NCBI GenBank assembly: GCA_943354575.1
Contig: CALRCL010000006.1
Location: 1 to 33,215, forward strand
DNA from: Patescibacteria group bacterium UBA4664
GTDB taxonomy: Bacteria > Patescibacteriota > Saccharimonadia > CAILAD01 > BJGX01
Length of the DNA stretch: 33,215 nt
Reading direction: 5' to 3'
Below, in pieces: positions 8,930-16,614 of this stretch (position 1 is its first letter; each line of letters begins with the position of its first letter). Both the position numbers and the translations under genes were made by a program. The notes under the pieces were generated by a model. It was not told where the DNA came from, ran no database searches, and saw only the letters and a list, made by a program, of their open reading frames with translations.

Positions 8930-9909
8930 AGCTTTTTTACTGCCTTGAGGGGGTTTTGTTTGCTAAGCAAGTGCTCGAATTGTGCCGAAGATATCTTCTT
9001 GGTCGATTGTATATGGCGCCTTTTTATAATGATAGAGGGGAAATTAACCAATGCCGTGAGCTGGGCTTTTATGGCCGCTAGCGAGTAGCCTTTGGTGAGC
9101 GCGGCTCCTGTCATTCTGATATTAGAATATAAAGATCGTGGCAAGACTTTTAGTATCAGCGGAAATGGAAGGTTCTTCCAAAAAAGGTAAATACTATTTT
9201 TTATGGCCATTTCCCTACCAAAGCCTGGTATCTTATCGGCAGTGTAGTTCATTTTATGATGCACAATAGCTTTTGATGATAAATAGATAGTTTTGCCCAT
9301 TAGCTGGGCTCGCATACTAATATCGACATCCTCATAATAAGCAAAAAAGCTACTGTCAAAATACCCAACCTCATCAAATAAAGACATTTTATACAAGCTA
9401 GCGCCGCCGCTGGCCGAAAAAATTGCCTGATCGGCATTGGGTAGCTTGGTAGCTGGCTGGTTGCGCATGCCCGGATATGGCAGCCCCCAGGTGCTGTATT
9501 CGTCACCCACCGAATCTATCAGTTTGCCGTTGGCCGTAAGTATTACTGCCTGAGTGATGTCTGACTTTTCTTTTGTGGCCGTCTTAATGAGCTCGCTGAG
9601 GCAGTCTTTTTCGCACTCGGCGTCGTTATTAAACAAAAACACATATTTGGCCTTGGCGGCTCTAATACCGATATTGACTCCTTCAGCGAAGCCGAGGTTT
9701 TTTTTGTTTCTAATAATCACAACGCCGGGGTAGTTATTTTTAATTAGTTCTATGGAATTATCTACACTGCCGTTATCGACCACAATTATTTCCGTTGGTT
9801 TGAGGTTCTGGTTGGCGATAGACTTTAGGCAGTCTAGTATTACACCTGCTCCATTCCAGTTAGGAATTACAACAGATATAGTTATATTTTTTTTACCGAT
9901 TCGTACCAT
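8926..9909 (-). CDS. GT2 family glycosyltransferase, rhamnosyltransferase-like
   Basis: The protein is a GT2 enzyme of WbbL/RfbF type. It has SVVIPNWNGAGVILDCL at the start, IIVVDNGSVDNS, NLGFAEGVNIG, the metal site FLFNNDAE and, further on, FFAYYEDVDISMRAQL with the ED catalytic base region; the C-terminal quarter is basic. The reading frame is open to an ATG at 9915, giving three consecutive Met codons. I chose the third (9909) because a TATAAT box ends at 9916, leaving no room for a transcript that includes the first ATG; the third sits 6 nt after the -10 box, the same distance as at rmlB. With rmlABCD in the locus, transfer of L-rhamnose is a reasonable guess. This is the first gene of a nine-gene operon. 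Confidence 0.9.
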   Translation of the reverse strand: MVRIGKKNITISVVIPNWNGAGVILDCLKSIANQNLKPTEIIVVDNGSVDNSIELIKNNYPGVVIIRNKKNLGFAEGVNIGIRAAKAKYVFLFNNDAECEKDCLSELIKTATKEKSDITQAVILTANGKLIDSVGDEYSTWGLPYPGMRNQPATKLPNADQAIFSASGGASLYKMSLFDEVGYFDSSFFAYYEDVDISMRAQLMGKTIYLSSKAIVHHKMNYTADKIPGFGREMAIKNSIYLFWKNLPFPLILKVLPRSLYSNIRMTGAALTKGYSLAAIKAQLTALVNFPSIIIKRRHIQSTKKISSAQFEHLLSKQNPLKAVKKL

Positions 9910-9915
9910 CATCAT

Positions 9916-9921
9916 ATTATA
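9916..9921 (-). promoter_or_regulatory. -10 box for the nine-gene glycan operon
   Basis: A perfect TATAAT on the minus strand directly abuts three in-frame ATG codons. Typical initiation about 7 nt downstream falls on the third ATG, giving a leaderless mRNA and fixing the start at 9909. No convincing -35 box is seen upstream. The 105-nt gap up to 10020 holds nothing else recognisable except a short hairpin. Confidence 0.5.
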
Positions 9922-10020
9922 GCCTGTTTATCTAGCATTTTATTAGCTGAGCTGAACTATTTGTGGCTTTATGGATAAGCATTTGCTGCGCAAATAACAT
10001 CACCCATGCAACGAATAGGA

Positions 10021-10086
10021 TTAGTCCTGGTGCTTTTTAAAAAGCTTTTTGACATGTTTCAACCGTACGATGTTTTGGCTAGAATA
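10021..10086 (-). repeat. Copy 1 of shared basic C-terminal tail module
   Basis: This stretch encodes the last 21 residues of the PP-loop protein (LYSSQNIVRLKHVKKLFKKH, then Gln-Asp-stop). The same tail, 12 of 20 residues identical, ends the GT4 protein encoded at 12634-14022. The two also share 12 identical bases (10075-10086 and 12682-12693). Confidence 0.6.
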
Positions 10087-11337
10087 TAGTTTAATTGCCA
10101 CAGATTTACTGGAGTCGATAATTCCTTTCATCTTTTTAGTCTTATCAATTGCATTATCTTTATGCCTCACGGACACATCTTTTATGCAGTCGCTGAGTTT
10201 AGTACGATAAATTAAGTCCGTTGGTATAAACTTTTCAAAAGTATCGTAATAGGTACTACTGAATCCCGTCTTGGTCATATCTTGAAATTTCGACTCCAGC
10301 ACCGCAAGCTTGTCGCTGTCATAAGTGGCTTGCCCATTTCTAAAAAACTGTATGGTTTCGCCGGTTCGCAGCAATTCCATTGGTAAATCACCAATTTCAT
10401 CAATGAGAGCTTGAAAATTTTTATGCTTTTTAAAGTTAAATGTTTTGGCTTTATTTTTGAAATTAAGTAGGTCTATAACCAGCATGGTCCTTGCACATTT
10501 TTCGCATTCAGAGCAGTTGTGCCTACCGGTAGTCCTATCGCCCAAACAAACCCGCACAATGTTTGGTGCAATACCCATACTATCACTATACACCTTAAGT
10601 ATTTTTTCGGCTCTAGACTTAGCGGCTCCATCATGTACTATCTGCAATGAGCCGCTCGACCACAGTGGATCAAGAATTGGGTGGCTGCCCCATGGCAGGA
10701 GTGAGCTGTATGTAAATGTTGATGGTATATATACTTTTCCAATATCAACCGGAAGCAAGTGAGCTGCTGTTGCCAGGGCCGCGCCATGGTACTGATCTCC
10801 CCATCGAATATGAGTGTCTAATTCTAAATGTAGGTTGGTAGTAATAAAAATAACGTCTTTTTTATATAATTTTGCAGCTTCTCGTATTTTTTGTCTCATG
10901 AATTTTAAATAACTTTTTTCGTGCGGCCATACATCGTACCCCTCCACATAAACCAGATAGTCTATCTCCTCAAAATGGCTCAAAAGAGTATCGAGCGAAT
11001 CTATGCCACAACTAAAGAAGCTAGCTACCTTGCTGCCTCTTTTTGCGGCACTGTGCTGCTTGAGCTTTATATCGACAGCAGCCATGTCATTGAACCATGT
11101 TGAGTAAATGCCCTGAATAGTTTGCGAGTTCATGGCCAGCTGCTTAGAGACTGGTCTATCGATACTTAAGCCCAAACCTTTCTTCATTGCGATAGGCAAA
11201 AATGCACAAAAGGCAGCATCCCCTAAGCTAGCAGTGTTTAGTCGACTGCCCTTAAAATATAATTCCTGGGAATTACCCAAATAATCTATACTAAATAATA
11301 CTTTCTGTGCTGTTTTGTTCGTAGTTACCTTTAACAT
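10021..11337 (-). CDS. PP-loop ATP pyrophosphatase with QueC-like Cys4 zinc site
   Basis: The 438-aa protein contains the PP-loop SCGIDS at 109-114 after a hydrophobic strand, a variant of the SGGxDS ATP-pyrophosphatase motif. A four-cysteine cluster follows at C264, C275, C278 and C281 (C-x10-C-x2-C-x2-C). Order and spacing match QueC, the zinc enzyme that converts a carboxylate to a nitrile through an adenylate. About 100 extra residues precede the loop and about 150 follow, unlike QueC, and no queuosine genes are nearby. The chemistry is probably adenylation followed by attack of ammonia or sulfur on a carboxylate; the substrate may be glycan-linked. Residues 417-437 form a basic tail (LYSSQNIVRLKHVKKLFKK) nearly repeated at the end of the nearby GT4 protein. 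The gene is divergent from the pyruvyl transferase and has an AAGGA ribosome-binding site 5 nt from its ATG. Confidence 0.75.
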   Translation of the reverse strand: MLKVTTNKTAQKVLFSIDYLGNSQELYFKGSRLNTASLGDAAFCAFLPIAMKKGLGLSIDRPVSKQLAMNSQTIQGIYSTWFNDMAAVDIKLKQHSAAKRGSKVASFFSCGIDSLDTLLSHFEEIDYLVYVEGYDVWPHEKSYLKFMRQKIREAAKLYKKDVIFITTNLHLELDTHIRWGDQYHGAALATAAHLLPVDIGKVYIPSTFTYSSLLPWGSHPILDPLWSSGSLQIVHDGAAKSRAEKILKVYSDSMGIAPNIVRVCLGDRTTGRHNCSECEKCARTMLVIDLLNFKNKAKTFNFKKHKNFQALIDEIGDLPMELLRTGETIQFFRNGQATYDSDKLAVLESKFQDMTKTGFSSTYYDTFEKFIPTDLIYRTKLSDCIKDVSVRHKDNAIDKTKKMKGIIDSSKSVAIKLYSSQNIVRLKHVKKLFKKHQD

Positions 11338-11342
11338 AAGAA

Positions 11343-11363
11343 TCCTTATTTATTAGCATTGTA
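11343..11363 (-). promoter_or_regulatory. Candidate -10 and ribosome-binding site for the PP-loop gene
   Basis: On the minus strand, TACAAT (11363-11358) is followed by AAGGA (11347-11343), 5 nt before the ATG at 11337. This is a leadered, Shine-Dalgarno-type start, in contrast to several leaderless candidates in this window. No clear -35 box is seen. Confidence 0.4.
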
Positions 11364-11384
11364 GCTTATTCTGAGCAGCATTTA

Positions 11385-11410
11385 TATAATCGATTCAAGA
11401 AATTTATTAT
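11385..11410 (+). promoter_or_regulatory. Candidate -10 boxes for the pyruvyl transferase gene
   Basis: TATAAT at 11385-11390 lies 29 nt before the ATG, and a second candidate TATTAT at 11405-11410 lies 9 nt before it. The first would give a short leader without an obvious Shine-Dalgarno sequence, the second a nearly leaderless mRNA. No strong -35 box is visible for either. Confidence 0.35.
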
Positions 11411-11419
11411 TATCAAGTA

Positions 11420-12604
11420 ATGTCTGATATGATTCAAAACATAATGAATAAAGATACAATAAGCGCTGCCAAAAAACCATTGCCAAAAATTGGTATACTT
11501 TACGACTCGCACTATAAGAATACTGGTGACAAATCTATGGGTATTGTGATGGCTGATTTTTTGAATACAAATAATATACCGTTCACCGACGTCAGTCCTT
11601 TTGCAAAAAACAAAAGCACCTACGATCTGCTAATCATAGGTGGCGGACAGATAATACGTGAGCCAGCCGATAGCTACTATAATAATTTTAGAATTTGGGG
11701 CAGGCACATACTAAATACTGCAGACATCACAAACGCTAAAAGCCTGCAGTTTTTAAAAGACTACGAATATGTGTCTGTGCGTTCATCTGTGGCAGTTAAT
11801 AAATTGGGTAAAAATAAAATTAATGCTGTATGTGTTCCGGACATATGCATTGCTATGCAAAATAAAAACACAGCAGTAAAAATACCGAAAGATTCTGTCG
11901 GTATACATTTTATGCCTGGTCGTAGTGATATGGATATAAAAAAACATATTGAATTTGTCAAAAACACGACAAAGACTAATACCGTAGTGTTAATACCCTT
12001 CACCCACTACGCTGGCGACTACAAATATCTAAAAAAGATCCATGCTGCCGTACCTAAAACAATACTGCTTGTTGAGCTCGAGCCTCAAGTGCTATTCGAT
12101 ACTATTGGTGAGCTAAAAATGCTCGTATCGATGTCTCTTCACGCGACTATATTTGCATATAGCCAAAATGTTAATTTTATCGTGGCCGAAGAACCAGAGT
12201 ACAAAAAGATTGGTGCTTTTTTAAAAGACAGGGGGCTTCAGCATCGAATCTACACTGACTATTTGAGCCTTAGCAATAAGACTAAGTTCTACCTCAAGAA
12301 GCAGAATACCAACTACAACAAAGAGCTTAGTGTCGATAAAGTACTTTTAGAAAAGCATTTTGCTAAAATCTTGGCAATTATCAAGAATATACAGCTAGAT
12401 CCCAAGCTACATGCTCTATACTCGGAGATTACTGCAATCGAAGATGCTAAAAATAGTCTTGTGCAAGACCTGCAAGAAGCACAAAATAAATTAAAAGATG
12501 CCAATTTATCACGCAAAGTTATGGCCAAAGAACTACGTCAAATTAAATCTACAAAATCATGGAAGTTAGTTGGCTTCATTAATAGCCATTTGCGGCGTAA
12601 ATAA
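11420..12604 (+). CDS. Polysaccharide pyruvyl transferase family protein with C-terminal coiled coil
   Basis: Residues about 20-290 match the polysaccharide pyruvyl transferase family (PF04230; CsaB/WcaK-like), which adds ketal-linked pyruvate from PEP to glycans. Visible signatures are NTGDKSMG near 33-40, LLIIGGGQIIR near 72-82, YVSVRSSVAVNKLG, AVCVPDICIA and SMSLHATIFAYSQNV near 235-249. Residues about 330-375 form a heptad-rich coiled coil, and the protein ends in STKSWKLVGFINSHLRRK. This SxSWKL-type basic amphipathic end is often seen on glycan enzymes and may hold the protein at the membrane. The gene is divergent from the PP-loop gene and convergent with the GT4 gene, from which it is separated by 29 nt. 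In Gram-positive walls, pyruvylated glycans anchor SLH-domain proteins; none is visible here. Confidence 0.82.
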   Translation: MSDMIQNIMNKDTISAAKKPLPKIGILYDSHYKNTGDKSMGIVMADFLNTNNIPFTDVSPFAKNKSTYDLLIIGGGQIIREPADSYYNNFRIWGRHILNTADITNAKSLQFLKDYEYVSVRSSVAVNKLGKNKINAVCVPDICIAMQNKNTAVKIPKDSVGIHFMPGRSDMDIKKHIEFVKNTTKTNTVVLIPFTHYAGDYKYLKKIHAAVPKTILLVELEPQVLFDTIGELKMLVSMSLHATIFAYSQNVNFIVAEEPEYKKIGAFLKDRGLQHRIYTDYLSLSNKTKFYLKKQNTNYNKELSVDKVLLEKHFAKILAIIKNIQLDPKLHALYSEITAIEDAKNSLVQDLQEAQNKLKDANLSRKVMAKELRQIKSTKSWKLVGFINSHLRRK

Positions 12605-12633
12605 TATTATCCTTGCAGAGACCAGGCTTAGTG

Positions 12634-12693
12634 TTATCGCTTTCTTAAAAGCTTTTTAATGCGGTTTAGTCGGACCATATCTTGGCTAGAATA
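12634..12693 (-). repeat. Copy 2 of shared basic C-terminal tail module
   Basis: This stretch encodes the last 19-20 residues of the GT4 protein, matching the tail of the PP-loop protein: LYSSQ, VRL and KKL are identical, and most other positions are conservative changes. The rest of the two proteins is unrelated, so this is a shared module rather than ordinary homology. Confidence 0.6.
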
Positions 12694-14022
12694 CAGAGCA
12701 ATGAGCCGGTTTAGGTTTTGTCTAGGAGCTAGGTATTTTTTGATAGCTTTTTTTGATAGCGTCAACCTATTGCCGTAGATGCCGGTCAAATAAAAGATTG
12801 TTTGATTGATATTTGGCTTAATTTCGGGTGCCCTGCCATCCCAATATGCAATCATGTTCTCGATTGGCTTAACACATTCCTGCCAATAGTAGCGCTTTTG
12901 TATAGAGCGAATATTGACTTTAATTTGTTGGCGCAGAGCCTTATCTGATGCTAGAGTTTGTATTGCTTGGGCTATAGAGCCAGAATCGTTATATCTTACT
13001 ACCTCGCCTAGCTTATCTTCCTCGATTACTTCAGCAAACGAATCACCTTGTGTTGCTATTATAGGCAAGCCAGCCCATATATAATCTAAGATTCTTGTGC
13101 GGAACGAAAATCGCGTCTCAAGGTGATCATAATGCATCGATACGCCAGCGTCGGCATCTAGCAAATACCCCTGGCGCTCTTCGTAAGGAACCCAGCCTTC
13201 ATTAAAAAAAACTGACTGATCTAGCAGACCAAGCTTTTTAGCTTTTTGTATCGCCTTTTCGACCATAGGCATTCTTGGAATATTAACATTGGGGTGGTCT
13301 ATGCCCATAAAAACTAGTTTTACAGGTACTTTGCCCTGTAATTTAGCGACGGCTTCGATGAGGGTCAGAGGGTCAAACCAGTTCCAGATACCTCCCCCCC
13401 ATAAAAGCACGAAATCATCTTCTGATAGCCCAAACTTCTTTCTCAAGACGAGGGGCGTAGAGATTGTAGCGGACTTACTTGATAGCCCAAACGGCACTAC
13501 ATCTATTAACTCCCTGAGTGAGTTATCGCTATCATATACCTCTGGCGTTATTCTGTTGACGCTAGATAAAACACCAATCCAAAAATCTCGCTGCTTTTCA
13601 CTGGCACAGATAATACTATCGGCCAGCATAAAAGCAGAACTCTGCTCTGTCAGTAGGATGGAATTAACTAGCTTTCGAAGCTTTATGGGTTCGTGGCTAT
13701 TAGCCTCCAGAGCTTCTACGGTAATGGGGTCATACGCATCTAGGATTATTCTAGTGTTGAATGCCTTAGCAGAATTTGCAATTTTCGGTGTTATTTTTTG
13801 CGTGATTACTATGTCGGCTTTTTTTATTTCTTCTTTTAGGACTTTATTATTACAAATCTTTAAGACAAAGAGTTTAGATTTAATTTCTGGCTTGATGGGT
13901 GAAACCACTACTACATTGTGGTTTTTAGACAGCTGGGTTGCGAATTCCCAGCTTCGAATGGCCGGACCGGCCATTGTTTTACCGATGTAGTCTTGGCAAA
14001 TAATTAGTATGTTTTTTTTCAT
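12634..14022 (-). CDS. GT4-like glycosyltransferase (GT-B fold) with basic C-terminal tail
   Basis: The protein has 462 aa. Its N-terminal domain begins NILIICQDYIGKTMAGPAIR. The donor domain has VLLWGGGIWNWFDPLTLIEA (about 208-227), a characteristic opening of one GT4 subgroup, then FRTRILDYIWAGLPIIATQGDSF, where the usual E-x7-E motif is altered. It ends in LYSSQDMVRLNRIKKLLRKR (443-462), a tail nearly the same as that of the unrelated PP-loop protein 1.3 kb away. It overlaps the upstream methyltransferase gene by 4 nt (ATGA) and is the last gene of the ABC-exporter operon. It probably extends the glycan that the exporter carries; donor and acceptor are unknown. Confidence 0.85.
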   Translation of the reverse strand: MKKNILIICQDYIGKTMAGPAIRSWEFATQLSKNHNVVVVSPIKPEIKSKLFVLKICNNKVLKEEIKKADIVITQKITPKIANSAKAFNTRIILDAYDPITVEALEANSHEPIKLRKLVNSILLTEQSSAFMLADSIICASEKQRDFWIGVLSSVNRITPEVYDSDNSLRELIDVVPFGLSSKSATISTPLVLRKKFGLSEDDFVLLWGGGIWNWFDPLTLIEAVAKLQGKVPVKLVFMGIDHPNVNIPRMPMVEKAIQKAKKLGLLDQSVFFNEGWVPYEERQGYLLDADAGVSMHYDHLETRFSFRTRILDYIWAGLPIIATQGDSFAEVIEEDKLGEVVRYNDSGSIAQAIQTLASDKALRQQIKVNIRSIQKRYYWQECVKPIENMIAYWDGRAPEIKPNINQTIFYLTGIYGNRLTLSKKAIKKYLAPRQNLNRLIALYSSQDMVRLNRIKKLLRKR

Positions 14023-14927
14023 TTCTTTAATGCCCCCTTTATTTTATGTTGAGCCCGCCTGGCAAGCTTGAAGATTTTACTATCAGGTAGCTTTTGGCGT
14101 GTGGTTAGCGCGCGCCTGGCTATCTTGAGCTCTTTGCTCAGATAGCCAATAGTATCGTGCAGCTTATTGACCTCTGCAATATGTAATGTAGCTATCTCCA
14201 GTGGTTTTTTTGGCAGCCGAGGTATAGTTCTGTTTTTACCAGGCATCGCAACGAATTTGTACTGGAAAGCTGTGGCGTCTGGCCTAGCTATGAACTTGTA
14301 GAATTTTTCGGTGGGTATTAGACCCAACGAAGCTAGTATAGACTCGGTTGTCTTCCTTGGCTGAGCCATCACAGACTGATCAAAATCAACCACTTTATAG
14401 CCCGACTGGTCAAGTAGCCTATAAAAAGATTTGAACGTAAAGTACTTCATGTGGGTATCGTCTAGTATACCTAGCTTTTCATATTCGAAGTTGCCCTGTA
14501 GTAGCTCCATCCGTATAGACGAGTGGGCTATATTAGGCACAGAAACTATAATCACGCCCTTGGGTTTGAGTAGTTTTGAAAATCTACTCAGCACTTCACC
14601 GGGATGCCTCAGGTGCTCAAGTACATCGCCAAACAATATGACATCGTATTTTGCTTTAGCTGACAATATGGGCCACTTGTCACCTTCCAGATCAAAAGAA
14701 TATACATCTCTTAATGCTTTTGACGCCTTAGTGGCATCTTCACTATTGAGTTCAATGCCATCTACAATAGATTGTTTATCATCCATCAAAAGCGCACCAA
14801 AGTATCCAGAACTGCACCCCACATCTAATACAACGGATCCCTGTGGAATATAATCATATATTTTTTTACCCAGGCTATCTTTAAGGGTATTGTTACCATT
14901 TTTACTTAGCTCGGTATACTTCGACAT
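14019..14927 (-). CDS. SAM-dependent methyltransferase with C-terminal coiled coil and basic tail
   Basis: This is a 302-aa class I methyltransferase. Motif I is VVLDVGCSSGYFG (32-44), followed by the acidic IELNSED, then YDVILFGDVLEHLRHPGE and LKPKGVIIVSVPN, the standard order for the Methyltransf_11/23 group. Residues about 245-275 form a short coiled coil, followed by SKIFKLARRAQHKIKGALKK, a strongly basic amphipathic end that resembles the SKSWKL tail of the pyruvyl transferase. It begins 23 nt after the ABC ATPase gene and overlaps the GT4 gene by 4 nt. By analogy with O-antigen systems exported by ABC transporters, it could cap the chain end and set its length; that role is inferred from position only. 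Confidence 0.87.
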   Translation of the reverse strand: MSKYTELSKNGNNTLKDSLGKKIYDYIPQGSVVLDVGCSSGYFGALLMDDKQSIVDGIELNSEDATKASKALRDVYSFDLEGDKWPILSAKAKYDVILFGDVLEHLRHPGEVLSRFSKLLKPKGVIIVSVPNIAHSSIRMELLQGNFEYEKLGILDDTHMKYFTFKSFYRLLDQSGYKVVDFDQSVMAQPRKTTESILASLGLIPTEKFYKFIARPDATAFQYKFVAMPGKNRTIPRLPKKPLEIATLHIAEVNKLHDTIGYLSKELKIARRALTTRQKLPDSKIFKLARRAQHKIKGALKK

Positions 14928-14950
14928 ACTAAGCCTTGGTCCGTTTCACG

Positions 14951-15742
14951 TTAACTAGCATCGCCGCTCTTGTCGTTCATGCTGTTTATGTCGGCGACTT
15001 CTTTGATGTTGTTTAGCTTAAAATACCTTTTAGCAATCAGCTCTGGCTTACCTTGCATAACCATCTTTGAATCATCAATAAGTATCGCTTTGTCACAAAA
15101 TTTTACCACCGATTTCATATCGTGCGAAACAAACACCACTGTCTTCTTTTTGCGCTTTAACTCTTCGAAGTAGTTTAGGCACTTAAGTTGAAAGGAGGCA
15201 TCTCCGACGGCCAAAACCTCATCGATTAGTAGTATATCTGCATCGGCCCGTACTGCTATCGAAAAAGCCAACCGCACCATCATTCCGCTCGAGTAGTTTT
15301 TTAGTTTCTGGTCCATAAACTCTTCCATTTCAGAGAATTTCACAATGTCATCATATAAAAACTCAATTTTCTTTTTAGTTAGGCCTAAGATTGTCCCGCT
15401 CAAAAAAACATTTTCCCTGCCAGTCAGCTCAGGGTTAAAGCCAACTCCCAGCTCAATAAAGGGCGAGAGGGTACCCTGAATACTAATACTGCCTCCGTTT
15501 GGCTGGTAAATGTTTGCTATTATTTTTAGTAGTGTGCTCTTGCCGCTGCCGTTTTTGCCGACGATACCAAAAAACTCGCCTTTTTTGATCTCGATATCAA
15601 TATCTTCTAGCGCCTGATACTTGGTAAAGTTTTTAGAGCCAAAAAAATGTATTGCCCTGTCTTTAAGACTGTTGTGCTTTTCGTGAGGCAGCTTAAATGA
15701 CTTACTTATGTGGCTTATTTTTATTGCTACATCATCGTCCAT
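14951..15742 (-). CDS. ABC transporter ATPase for polysaccharide export (Wzt/TagH-like)
   Basis: The 263-aa protein carries all ABC motifs: Walker A GKNGSGKS at 62-69, the signature YSSGMMVRLAFS at 150-161, Walker B LLIDEVLAVGD at 171-181 and the switch His207. The stretch SPFIELGVGFNPELTGREN after Walker A is typical of the Wzt/TagH/RfbE group. There is no long C-terminal glycan-binding domain like that of O9a Wzt, so substrate choice probably does not depend on a modified chain end read by this subunit. It follows the permease gene by 3 nt. The pair exports a polyprenyl-linked glycan or teichoic-acid-like polymer across the membrane. Confidence 0.93.
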   Translation of the reverse strand: MDDDVAIKISHISKSFKLPHEKHNSLKDRAIHFFGSKNFTKYQALEDIDIEIKKGEFFGIVGKNGSGKSTLLKIIANIYQPNGGSISIQGTLSPFIELGVGFNPELTGRENVFLSGTILGLTKKKIEFLYDDIVKFSEMEEFMDQKLKNYSSGMMVRLAFSIAVRADADILLIDEVLAVGDASFQLKCLNYFEELKRKKKTVVFVSHDMKSVVKFCDKAILIDDSKMVMQGKPELIAKRYFKLNNIKEVADINSMNDKSGDAS

Positions 15743-15745
15743 GTC

Positions 15746-16537
15746 TTAGGCCTCCTCCGCAAAATTCTTAGCGGCCTTCTCGAAATAAAAGTAGCCGGCT
15801 ATTAGCAATACAAATGGTATTAAGTACGGTATCAGCTCTAGCGGAGCAGGTAGAATTTGTTTGGCTGTGATTGTCTCTTTGCTTACCAAAACAAATCTAG
15901 CATCTTGAACAATCTGAGTGATGGGATTTAATAAGATAATTTTCTGAAACCTCACAGGTACGATGCTCAATGGGTAAATAATGGCACTTGCATAAAATAG
16001 CAGCTGCAAAGCTAGTTCCCATATATGGCCAACGTCGTGATACTTTATATACAAAGCTGAGAGAATAAAGGCCAAGGCAATACAAAGTACAAATAGCTCG
16101 ACCAGTAGGGGTATAAACCACAATGCGTTCCAGCCGGGCGCAACTCTGGCGACCACAATAAATACAAATACTACGACTAGGTTTAGAAGTAACGTAATTA
16201 CGGAGCTAATGCTGGCGGATATAACGATGGCAATACGCGGAAAATACACCTTGCGCATCATATCGCCCTTGTCTGCAACTGAGCGCATCGAGGTCGTAGT
16301 GGCATCGGCAAAGTATGTCCAGAGTACAACTCCTAGCAGCAGGTACAGGGCGTAGTTTTGTATGCCTGAGCCAATTTTAACAAATACTGTAAACACCATA
16401 TACAGTACCCCAAACATCGCTAGTGGCTTAACGAACGACCATGCGTAGCCTATGATGGAGCCTTGGTATTTTATCTTGAAATCCGTGAGGGCCAGCTGAC
16501 GGATGAGGTCAAATAAGTTGGCTTTGTTTGGTTTCAT
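15746..16537 (-). CDS. ABC-2 type polysaccharide export permease (Wzm/TagG-like)
   Basis: The 263-aa protein has about six transmembrane segments and the ABC-2 membrane family pattern: a cytoplasmic amphipathic start (LIRQLALTDFKIKYQGSIIG), then YAWSFVKPLAMFGVLYMVF, and later IKYHDVGHIWELALQLLFYA with IIYPLSIVP, all typical of Wzm/KpsM/TagG permeases. It is the first gene of a four-gene unit with the ATPase, a methyltransferase and a GT4. An extended -10 element sits 8 nt upstream of its ATG. Confidence 0.93.
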   Translation of the reverse strand: MKPNKANLFDLIRQLALTDFKIKYQGSIIGYAWSFVKPLAMFGVLYMVFTVFVKIGSGIQNYALYLLLGVVLWTYFADATTTSMRSVADKGDMMRKVYFPRIAIVISASISSVITLLLNLVVVFVFIVVARVAPGWNALWFIPLLVELFVLCIALAFILSALYIKYHDVGHIWELALQLLFYASAIIYPLSIVPVRFQKIILLNPITQIVQDARFVLVSKETITAKQILPAPLELIPYLIPFVLLIAGYFYFEKAAKNFAEEA

Positions 16538-16545
16538 AATGTCCT

Positions 16546-16554
16546 ATTTTATCA
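16546..16554 (-). promoter_or_regulatory. Extended -10 promoter for the ABC exporter operon
   Basis: The minus strand reads TGATAAAAT, an extended -10 (TGn plus TAAAAT), 8 nt before the ATG at 16537. It lies in the 77-nt gap after the DUF2142 gene. Initiation at the usual distance would fall within two bases of the ATG, giving a leaderless or nearly leaderless mRNA. Confidence 0.45.
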
Positions 16555-16614
16555 GATACCTGTGCTATATTCTAGGCCGCAATCATAGCAGGCCCACTTA
16601 AATATACTGGCAAG

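Noticed and set aside
9981-9995. Hairpin ATTTGC-tgc-GCAAAT after the PP-loop gene
   Set aside because: It has no following U-tract on the minus strand. It may be a chance palindrome in AT-rich spacer.
13289-13990. 233-codon open frame on the plus strand
   Set aside because: It lies fully antisense to the GT4 gene, whose protein has clear family motifs. The antisense product has no recognisable domain or ribosome-binding site.
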